DNA of 10,535 nt from Candidatus Margulisiibacteriota bacterium (lineage in GTDB: Bacteria; Margulisbacteria; WOR-1; JAKLHX01). Of this stretch, positions 5,577 to 10,535 are shown piece by piece (position 1 is the stretch's first letter; every line of letters begins with the position of its first letter). Under the pieces are notes generated by a model that was not told the origin of the DNA, did not search any database, and saw only the letters and a program-made list of their open reading frames with translations. The position numbers and the translations under genes are program-made. The stretch is from assembly GCA_022709925.1 (NCBI GenBank), contig JAKLHX010000027.1, forward strand, positions 1-10,535, written 5' to 3'.

Positions 5577-6373
5577 CCCTTAAAAAGGTCGGCGATCATT
5601 TTACATACCTGGTTTGCGACTTCGGGCGGCACAACCTCATATCCGACCTCGTCGTTGCCGCGCAAAAAGATCTCAAGAAAAAAATGGGAGAGCTCCACGG
5701 CCGACCTGTTCAACAGGAACTTATCGCATCTGCCGGGATATTCGGCAACATAGCTTCTTATAGTATCTCCATCAATAAAATCTTCTCTCGATAAATATTC
5801 CCCGTAGGCAAATCCCAGAAACTCTGCGACCATAGGATATGCGCTTAACGGAACCGTTCTGCCTAACCGCGAAGGCAGTTGGCTCACAAGCTCTTCATAC
5901 GAAAGCCCGTCATGCTGGGCGATTATTTCTTCGGGAGTAAGCACCCTGATATAGTTCTCGTCCGTAGGGTCCATCATCCTTCCGCAGATCGCGCTTGAAA
6001 TCTCAGATGAAGAATAATCGTTACCTCTGACTCTAAGCCCGCAAGACATGAGCAGGTTCCTGTTAACGGCGCTTTTTGCGAATCTCTCCATCTTTATCGG
6101 GTCTATGACCAGGGGATCTATATAAGCTATCTCGTTGACAAGCAATGTCTTCCAGACTTCCATTCCGCCTATTTGTTCAACGCATTCTCCGCCCGGGCGC
6201 AGAACGGCGCCGGCCCTTTTAGTGGTTGAAATCAACCTGAAAGGCCCCCGAGGTACTATTTCCGGGATATCCGGAGCTACCAGAGGGAATTTCCTGTTCA
6301 GATTGGGCGCCCACATTCTTTTAAAGCCGCCGCCCGGCAATTGTACGGCACGTAGACTTATAGGACTTACCAT
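5573..6373 (-). CDS. Unrecognised 266-aa protein
   Basis: I do not recognise this protein. The ATG at 6373 is preceded by AGGAAGGTG at about 5 nt, a strong SD, so I prefer it to the longer frame starting at 6421, which has no SD and runs through the promoter. No signal peptide or membrane helix is visible. The N-terminal quarter is basic and rich in Pro and Gly (residues 1-60), followed by a mixed alpha/beta stretch containing RLISTTKRAGAVLRPGGECVEQ and a C-terminal half of predicted amphipathic helices with acidic patches (LTPEEIIAQHDGLSYEELVSQL, SREDFIDGDTIRSYVAEYP). It appears soluble. Cysteines are scattered and form no metal motif. It is a stand-alone transcription unit between the terminator of the sugar genes and the EamA gene. 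Confidence 0.8.
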   Translation of the reverse strand: MVSPISLRAVQLPGGGFKRMWAPNLNRKFPLVAPDIPEIVPRGPFRLISTTKRAGAVLRPGGECVEQIGGMEVWKTLLVNEIAYIDPLVIDPIKMERFAKSAVNRNLLMSCGLRVRGNDYSSSEISSAICGRMMDPTDENYIRVLTPEEIIAQHDGLSYEELVSQLPSRLGRTVPLSAYPMVAEFLGFAYGEYLSREDFIDGDTIRSYVAEYPGRCDKFLLNRSAVELSHFFLEIFLRGNDEVGYEVVPPEVANQVCKMIADLFKG

Positions 6374-6391
6374 AAAACACCTTCCTACATA

Positions 6392-6421
6392 ATTATCGTG
6401 AATTTTTAGGCTGAATTTCAA
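6392..6421 (-). promoter_or_regulatory. Promoter of the unrecognised 266-aa gene
   Basis: On the minus strand TTGAAA (6421-6416) is followed after 18 bp by GATAAT (6397-6392). The start point would lie about 12 nt upstream of the ATG at 6373, leaving room for the AGGAAGGTG ribosome site. It lies just past the upstream terminator, so the gene is probably transcribed on its own. Confidence 0.55.
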
Positions 6422-6435
6422 AAATCGGAGCGAAC

Positions 6436-6468
6436 AAAAAGGCCCCCGACATTGTGTCGGAGGCCTTT
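6436..6468 (-). terminator. Intrinsic terminator after xylose isomerase
   Basis: An 11-bp stem (6441-6451 with 6455-6465) with a 3-nt loop, flanked by runs of A and T. Read from the minus strand the stem is fully paired, including one G-U wobble, and ends in TTTTT; read from the plus strand the same position is a C-A mismatch. This asymmetry supports minus-strand use, ending the galK-xylA transcript 22 nt past the xylA stop codon. Confidence 0.9.
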
Positions 6469-6489
6469 TCTTTGTTAATCCCTGAACTA

Positions 6490-8076
6490 TTAGAACCCTT
6501 GGCGTCTTACTTCGGCGGCTATCTTTTGTTTTAATCCTATAGTCTGGTCCGCCATGATCCTCTCCATTGTTTCATAAGGATCTGGAGGAACTGTCTCAAA
6601 CAACCCTTGTCCTTCCATCTCCAAAGCTAAAGGAGATAAAGAATCTAACGTAGTGTTCCCTGCCAATATATTGGCGGCGACATCTCCTTCCCATGTCTTA
6701 TATCTATCCGCTACCATCCTAGCAACCCTGCCATCAAGAGCATTGAAATGTGCTTGCCAGACCCCGATAGTACATGAATCCTGGGCTGCCCATACTGCCA
6801 ATGCCATACTCATCGGATATTCGGGCATATAGAAGCCCTGAAGTTTCGCATCATGGTTTATCACTCCGCCTTGAAGCCCTTTGTTATTATAAGCGGCTTC
6901 ACCGATATCCAAGCCCGACTGAAGGTCAGCGGCATAAAGATCTAGGTCCCATCCCAAGAAAACGTTGCCCTGGTTCGCATCTATCCCCCCGAGCATTTGT
7001 CTGTCTATTGCCATACGGAACTCATGTTTTGCACTATTCCCAGCAAGATAAGCATGGTTGACCTCAACATTGAAGCCGAAATATTTTTCAAGACCGTTCT
7101 CTTTAAGGAATGCTATGCAGGTCTCTACATCTTTATCATACTGATGGGCTGTTGGCTCTTTCCCTTTTGGCTCTATAAGGAATTTTCCGCCGTTCGCGAA
7201 AAACCCTTGTGCGTCAGCATGTTTTACGCACATCCAAAGAAATGCCGCCAAGGTCTTCTTCTCGCGGTCAGTTAAAGTGCTAAGAAGATGATATATCCCT
7301 TCTCTGCCACCCCAGAATACAAATCTCTTCGCTCCGAGTTTTATTGCGGTATCTATCGACTGCTTTGCTTGTCTGGCCGCACGGATAAAAGCCGGCATAT
7401 AAGGGCTTGTCCCGGCCCCTTTTCTGTAAAGAGGAATTGCAAAGAATTGGTTTGTTCCCCAACCTGTCTTTATTCCGCTTTGGTCCTGAAGCTCTTTCAT
7501 CGAATCCCCGACCAAAGTGAACTGCGCTTCGGCATCTTTTATCGGCTGAGTAAGGTCGACATAATCACCATCATGCCAGCAATGATTCGGAATGCCCATT
7601 TTGGCACAAAATTCTACCAGGGCTCTAAGTCTTACCAGAGATTGAGCAAGGGGATCCCTCATATTGTCCCAAGGATGCTTAACCGTGGCAAAGCCGCTGA
7701 ACATATCCGTACCTGTCGTATTAAAGTGCCATGCAGGCATCGCAAAATTAAGAACCTCGCCCATTCTCATATCAATACTTGGCACCTTGATATCCGGACA
7801 AAAATAACGATATCCTACCATTTCGCTGGACTGTGGCCCAAAATATCTTGCATTTTTAAGTCCCGGGAATATTTCCTGACGGGACAGCATTTCGATATCT
7901 CCAGCAACAAGTCTTGCCTTTTGATCTGCACTCAATCTCACATCCCCTATCCCTAGCTTCGCAACCGCTCTTGCCTGCATTGCTCTGGGTGACAACAAAG
8001 GATGCGTCATTATATTGTTGGGTAGTTGGGTCATTCCGGACCTGTAATTCCCGATCTTAAGTGTTGTTGCCATCAT
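6490..8076 (-). CDS. xylA: Xylose isomerase, N-terminally extended and divergent
   Basis: Interconverts D-xylose and D-xylulose (and often D-glucose and D-fructose) in a metal-dependent TIM barrel. Active-site residues follow the E. coli enzyme at a constant offset of 70: E302 and K304 (IEPKGKEP), E338 and H341 (VEVNHA), D366 (GGIDANQG), D377 and D379 (GWDLD) and D409 (NHDAK), with the catalytic H168/D171 pair (WHDGD) at offset 67. At 528 aa it is nearly 90 residues longer than E. coli XylA; residues 1 to about 68 are an extension (SPRAMQARAVAKLGIGDVRL region) and the C-terminal 80 residues also diverge (canonical NFDAK is NHDAK). An SD GGAGGAG precedes the first of two adjacent ATGs. It follows galactokinase after a 151-nt spacer and ends at a strong terminator. 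Confidence 0.92.
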   Translation of the reverse strand: MMATTLKIGNYRSGMTQLPNNIMTHPLLSPRAMQARAVAKLGIGDVRLSADQKARLVAGDIEMLSRQEIFPGLKNARYFGPQSSEMVGYRYFCPDIKVPSIDMRMGEVLNFAMPAWHFNTTGTDMFSGFATVKHPWDNMRDPLAQSLVRLRALVEFCAKMGIPNHCWHDGDYVDLTQPIKDAEAQFTLVGDSMKELQDQSGIKTGWGTNQFFAIPLYRKGAGTSPYMPAFIRAARQAKQSIDTAIKLGAKRFVFWGGREGIYHLLSTLTDREKKTLAAFLWMCVKHADAQGFFANGGKFLIEPKGKEPTAHQYDKDVETCIAFLKENGLEKYFGFNVEVNHAYLAGNSAKHEFRMAIDRQMLGGIDANQGNVFLGWDLDLYAADLQSGLDIGEAAYNNKGLQGGVINHDAKLQGFYMPEYPMSMALAVWAAQDSCTIGVWQAHFNALDGRVARMVADRYKTWEGDVAANILAGNTTLDSLSPLALEMEGQGLFETVPPDPYETMERIMADQTIGLKQKIAAEVRRQGF

Positions 8077-8227
8077 TGCTTCTCTCCTCCTGCAATTATA
8101 TTTTCTTAAATTTTTCCGGGTTTTTCTACCTCACGGATTTTTAGACTTCTTACACCTCCTCATTTTTTCTCTTATGATCTTTGCGTCGCTTCCATATCGA
8201 CGGTATTTTTAAGAAATTTCAGACTTT
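8077..8227 (-). other. galK-xylA spacer with -10-like box and an orphan ribosome site
   Basis: This 151-nt spacer contains a perfect TATAAT (8100-8095) 18 nt before the xylA ATG, without a clear -35, which may give xylA an extra promoter. It also has a perfect AGGAGGTG (8160-8153) not followed by an ATG at usable distance; only a 10-codon frame (MRRCKKSKNP) overlaps it. A weak CGTCG/CGACG hairpin lies near 8190-8210 without a T-tract. No terminator was found after galK. Confidence 0.4.
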
Positions 8228-9637
8228 TTATTCGAGGACTTCTCCGGCACCGGCGGATGGAGTTGCCTCATAAAATTCAATTCCATAATCAGTACCGTAT
8301 CCCTGTTCTTTCTGTGCGGCCGAATAAGCATCCGCCACGGATCGCCTCAAAGCAGGGGTGTCGTATCGTTCCGGAAGAAGCGCGATAAGGTTCCCTCCGC
8401 CGCCGCCTCCCATGAGGCGAATACCAAATGGCGCAGGTTGGTTTTTATACTCTTCAGAATCACTTATGCCCCATCCCAACGCACCCCTTAAAAGGTCCAT
8501 ATAGTGCCTTTCTTCAGAAACACGGCCGTCAGCATCTCTAAGGACCGTGGTGCTTATCTGAAAATCCCCGTCGTGAGAAAGTCCGTCACCACATCCATTA
8601 ACTAGTTCCGAACAAAATGCAGGGATGTCTCCCGAAGGGATCCACACCGATCCGGTCAATGCATTAAAGAAATTCCAGGTCCTTTGCTTTTCCGCCAGTA
8701 CGAATCTGGCACGTTTATAAAGGATTGTCGAGGCATCCTCTTTTGTCATGTCTTTCATATGAAAAGGGACATCATCCATATCCACATATTTGGAAAAGCT
8801 TTCTTGCAAGCAGGCCAGATCGGCAAGAGTATACTGTGACACATATGAAAGCCGAGGATATATCGCTCTGGCAAGTACCCTTCCGGCAGACTCCAGTTCC
8901 GCCCTCCTGTCGTTATAATATGTCCCTCCCAACAGGCGTTCTACGCCGCTGTTGACCAAAAGGAATTTATATCCGCGGGAGGTCAAGGGAGAAAGGTCCA
9001 CGGGCTTTATATCGTCCATATTGCCGTAATCTATTAGGATCGCTTTGCCGTCTTGAGAGAATAACGAGGCGGTTTGGTCCAACAGTCCGCATTTTGTGCC
9101 GACAAACCTGGAATGTTCGGCCGCCTGCGCGAGTCTCGCTATCGTCGTTTTTTCGACATCCCAAGAAAAGAGACGGTTAAGAGCCAAATGTTGGGCTACG
9201 GTTAGAGCGGCCGAAGATGATATCCCCGCGCCGATAGGAACATCCCCTGATATCTGCATATCAAGGCCCGAAGTTATTGGCAGTCCGGCCTGTCTCGCGG
9301 CTTCAAAAACACCATAAACATAATTTTCCCACGATGTTTTTGACGGTTCTGAAGGGAGATTTTTAGGATCAAATTCCATTGATCCGTCAAAATTAGCGGA
9401 ATGCACAGTTACTTTGCCGTTCTGTGTTTTCGCGGCAGCGACACAAACCCCGAAAGGAAGCGCGAACGGCATGGAATAATTGTGCCCGTATCCAGGCCCT
9501 TTGAATTTGGAGGAATAGTCCACATGCTCCCCTATTATATTCGCCCTCCCCGGCGCCCTGAAAACCGCCGATGGTGCATGCTGGAACCTCGCCTGAAAAG
9601 ATTGTCTTAACGCCGGACCCGTCATTGTCAATGCCAT
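8228..9637 (-). CDS. galK: Galactokinase-like GHMP kinase
   Basis: ATP-dependent kinase predicted to make galactose 1-phosphate (Leloir pathway). Three family motifs are present: the substrate motif FRAPGRANIIGEHVDY (26-41) with R31, E37 and D40; the ATP loop GDVPIGAGISSSAA (131-144); and motif III LMGGGGGGN (408-416). The catalytic base is D187 in CGLLDQ. At 469 aa it is about 80 longer than bacterial GalK, with an insertion after the first motif (SSKFKGPGYGHNYSMPFAL, where the family reads directly into LPxAI) and an enlarged region around 330-400, where GLSHDGDFQIS replaces the family's SHxSLxxxYxVS segment. AAGGAG lies 8 nt before the ATG. The pairing with xylA suggests use of plant or polysaccharide sugars. 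A related sugar kinase (for example acting on another pyranose) cannot be excluded. Confidence 0.87.
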   Translation of the reverse strand: MALTMTGPALRQSFQARFQHAPSAVFRAPGRANIIGEHVDYSSKFKGPGYGHNYSMPFALPFGVCVAAAKTQNGKVTVHSANFDGSMEFDPKNLPSEPSKTSWENYVYGVFEAARQAGLPITSGLDMQISGDVPIGAGISSSAALTVAQHLALNRLFSWDVEKTTIARLAQAAEHSRFVGTKCGLLDQTASLFSQDGKAILIDYGNMDDIKPVDLSPLTSRGYKFLLVNSGVERLLGGTYYNDRRAELESAGRVLARAIYPRLSYVSQYTLADLACLQESFSKYVDMDDVPFHMKDMTKEDASTILYKRARFVLAEKQRTWNFFNALTGSVWIPSGDIPAFCSELVNGCGDGLSHDGDFQISTTVLRDADGRVSEERHYMDLLRGALGWGISDSEEYKNQPAPFGIRLMGGGGGGNLIALLPERYDTPALRRSVADAYSAAQKEQGYGTDYGIEFYEATPSAGAGEVLE

Positions 9638-9698
9638 GGTTTATGCTCCTTGTGTTCACAATCAAAAATTCGCTCAAGTCCTTATCGACTCAATTAAT

Positions 9699-9710
9699 GT
9701 GAAATTTCAC
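9699..9710. promoter_or_regulatory. Perfect 12-bp palindrome, candidate operator
   Basis: GTGAAATTTCAC is its own reverse complement. It lies 62 bp upstream of the galK start and 27 bp upstream of the -35 box of the divergent gene, so it could serve either. A further TTTTCACA half-site (9716-9723) and a TGTG-TT-CACA palindrome (9651-9660) lie nearby. No regulator gene is in the window; its spacing does not fit CRP. Confidence 0.4.
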
Positions 9711-9736
9711 GGTTTTTTTCACAGCACGAAGCATGT

Positions 9737-9765
9737 TTGACAGTGTTGTTTTTAGGGTGTAGAAT
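9737..9765 (+). promoter_or_regulatory. Consensus promoter for the homocysteine biosynthesis gene
   Basis: Perfect TTGACA (9737-9742), 17-bp spacer, TAGAAT (9760-9765). Transcription would begin at about 9772, five bases before the first pairing base of the riboswitch aptamer, as expected for a dedicated riboswitch promoter. Confidence 0.85.
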
Positions 9766-9776
9766 AAATACCAGAA

Positions 9777-9824
9777 AGCGCTGATTTGAGGTCGATTGCT
9801 GCGCTATATAAATGTGCTAAACTC
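9777..9824 (+). ncRNA. SAM-II-like riboswitch aptamer
   Basis: The element reads in the SAM-II order: P1 5' strand AGCGC (9777-9781), UGAUUU (9782-9787), GAG (9788-9790), loop ending in UUGC, P1 3' strand GCGCU (9801-9805), an A/U-rich linker AUAUAAAUGU (9806-9815), then GCUAAA (9816-9821) and CUC (9822-9824). P1 is 5 perfect pairs; GAG and CUC can pair to close the H-type pseudoknot, replacing the CC/GG pair of the crystallised marine SAM-II RNA. CGCUGAUUU, AUAAAUGU and GCUAAA are the conserved blocks of that class. It binds S-adenosylmethionine in known members. The position upstream of a homocysteine-making enzyme supports the call. SAM-V shares this core and is the main alternative. Confidence 0.82.
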
Positions 9825-9857
9825 GCCGGTAAAAATTTAACTCGGGGCTTTTAGCAC
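9814..9857 (+). promoter_or_regulatory. Antiterminator overlapping the aptamer
   Basis: GUGCUAAA (9814-9821), which contains the conserved SAM-II GCUAAA block, is perfectly complementary over 8 bp to UUUAGCAC (9850-9857), which forms the loop and part of the 3' arm of the terminator. Pairing would break both the aptamer pseudoknot and the terminator. Low SAM would therefore allow read-through, and high SAM would hold GCUAAACUC in the pseudoknot and free the terminator. Confidence 0.65.
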
Positions 9858-9868
9858 CGGGTTTTTTT
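9840..9868 (+). terminator. Riboswitch-controlled intrinsic terminator
   Basis: ACUCGG (9840-9845) pairs with CCGGGU (9857-9862), then after one G-A mismatch GC (9847-9848) pairs with GC (9854-9855), closed by loop UUUUA and followed by seven T residues (9862-9868). It lies 15 nt past the aptamer and about 90 nt before the start codon, so it acts as an attenuator rather than the end of an upstream gene. Confidence 0.8.
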
Positions 9869-9909
9869 GTTTTTATGGAGGATACGGACCATGTCATGGA
9901 TAATGCGCA

Positions 9910-9925
9910 GCCCCATTAAAGGGGC
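9910..9925 (+). other. Small leader hairpin
   Basis: GCCCC (9910-9914) and GGGGC (9921-9925) form a 5-bp stem with loop AUUAAA in the leader between the attenuator and the ribosome site. No T-tract follows, so it is not a terminator. Its 5' arm could also pair with GGGGC of the attenuator (9844-9848). Role unknown. Confidence 0.3.
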
Positions 9926-9959
9926 GTTTAGGCCGGAGAAATAAAGAAAGGATATTGCT

Positions 9960-10535
9960 ATGAGCAAACAAATAAGGACCATTGAAGAGATAAACGAGAA
10001 GATAAAGAAAGGCAAGGCCGTAGTCGTGAACGCGGAAGAGCTCATCGACCTTGTGGAAAAAGAAGGCATAGAAAAAGCGGCAAAGAAGGTCGACGTCGTG
10101 ACCACCGGGACTTTCGGCCCTATGTGTTCGTCCGGCCTTTTCCTGAACGTTGGCCATACAAAACCCAAAATAAAGATCCAAAAAGCCTGGCTGAACGGGG
10201 TTGAGGCATATGCCGGACTTGCAGCGGTCGACCTATATTTGGGGGCTACCCAGCTGCCGGATGACGACCCGGAGAACAAAGTATTCCCGGGAGAGTTCAA
10301 ATACGGCGGAGGGCATGTAATACACGACCTTGTCGCTGGCGCGGATGTCCGGCTTGATGCGGTGTCTTACGGAACGAACTGCTACCCGCGCAAGAAGCTT
10401 TCAACGCTCTTGAACATCAAGGATCTGAATGAGGCTTTTTTATTCAACCCGAGGAACGCTTATCAGAACTATAATGTCGCGGTCAATGCCGGAGATAAGA
10501 CAATATATACATATCTTGGAGTGCTGCAGCCGAAT
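9960..10535 (+). CDS. Homocysteine biosynthesis protein (HcyBio/DUF39), 3' end outside the window
   Basis: First 192 codons of a DUF39 protein; the frame is open to the window edge. In methanogens and some anaerobic bacteria this family, with a partner NIL/ferredoxin-domain protein, converts aspartate semialdehyde and sulfide-derived sulfur to homocysteine, bypassing the O-acylhomoserine route. Visible family features are TTGTFGPMCSSGLFLNVGHT (49-67) with C56, the EAYAGLAAVDLYLGA segment, the FKYGGGHVIHDLVAG motif and SYGTNCYPRK (136-145) with C141; these two cysteines correspond to the pair I recall as conserved and important in the Methanosarcina protein. AAAGGA (9947-9952) lies 7 nt before the ATG. 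It is controlled by the SAM-II-like leader and transcribed divergently from galK. The partner gene would be expected just downstream. Confidence 0.92.
   Translation, partial: MSKQIRTIEEINEKIKKGKAVVVNAEELIDLVEKEGIEKAAKKVDVVTTGTFGPMCSSGLFLNVGHTKPKIKIQKAWLNGVEAYAGLAAVDLYLGATQLPDDDPENKVFPGEFKYGGGHVIHDLVAGADVRLDAVSYGTNCYPRKKLSTLLNIKDLNEAFLFNPRNAYQNYNVAVNAGDKTIYTYLGVLQPN

Noticed and set aside
7288..7956. 222-aa plus-strand open frame antisense to xylose isomerase
   Set aside because: Lies wholly within a gene with intact active-site motifs, has no SD or recognisable domain, and its composition is that of a reverse-complement shadow.
9875..9919. Short leader ORF (MEDTDHVMDNAQPH) between the terminator and HcyBio
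   Set aside because: It directly follows the T-tract without an SD and contains no run of regulatory codons; the SAM-II-like switch explains the leader better.
9700..9960. SAM-I (S-box) riboswitch
   Set aside because: The S-box core (UUAUCAAGAG ... GGCAACC) is absent; the pseudoknot layout fits SAM-II instead.
9851..10300. 149-aa minus-strand open frame opposite the HcyBio gene
   Set aside because: Overlaps the conserved HcyBio coding sequence and the terminator; Ser/Phe-rich translation typical of antisense frames.
1..10535. CRISPR arrays, tRNA, rRNA, insertion sequences, phage or defence genes
   Set aside because: No direct-repeat arrays, tRNA-like cloverleaf, transposase or phage motifs were seen on either strand.

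Overview
This looks like accessory-free chromosomal DNA from an anaerobic or microaerophilic bacterium, probably of an uncultured lineage. The evidence is a dense cluster of oxygen and peroxide detoxification enzymes typical of strict anaerobes (rubrerythrin, two-iron superoxide reductase, rubredoxin, flavodiiron protein, PerR-like regulator), bacterial sigma70-type promoters, Shine-Dalgarno (SD) sites and intrinsic terminators. I cannot name the phylum from this window. The 8-oxoguanine glycosylase is of the Ogg2 type best known from archaea and anaerobes, and the two sugar enzymes are divergent.

Layout. Positions 1-5538 (all minus strand) form an oxygen-defence region. In transcription order it holds a half-size EamA transporter, a flavin reductase, an AEC-family carrier, a flavodiiron protein, a PerR/Fur regulator with its own consensus promoter, rubredoxin, desulfoferrodoxin, rubrerythrin, Ogg2 DNA glycosylase, and the first 11 codons of a further gene. 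Positions 5573-6373 (minus) hold a 266-aa protein I do not recognise, with its own promoter and SD. A terminator at 6436-6468 separates it from the sugar genes. Positions 6490-9637 (minus) hold galactokinase followed by an N-terminally extended xylose isomerase. Positions 9638-9959 are a divergent intergenic region with a 12-bp palindrome, a textbook promoter, a SAM-II-like riboswitch aptamer, and an overlapping terminator/antiterminator pair. From 9960 a plus-strand homocysteine-biosynthesis (HcyBio/DUF39) gene runs off the window.

How the genes work together. The flavin reductase resembles the N-terminal domain of Moorella high-molecular-weight rubredoxin (Hrb). With the separate rubredoxin it would pass electrons from NAD(P)H to the flavodiiron protein (O2 or NO reduction), rubrerythrin (H2O2 reduction) and desulfoferrodoxin (superoxide reduction). 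Ogg2 would remove oxidised guanine that escapes this defence, and the PerR-like protein, with the full B. subtilis-type ligand set, would sense peroxide. On the other side, the HcyBio leader reads as a SAM-responsive off-switch for sulfur assimilation into homocysteine.

The most notable points are the SAM-II-like aptamer whose GCUAAA core is also the 5' arm of an antiterminator, three minus-strand genes whose promoters predict leaderless mRNAs (two with -35 boxes overlapping the upstream stop codon), the Hrb domain split, and the unrecognised 266-aa protein.
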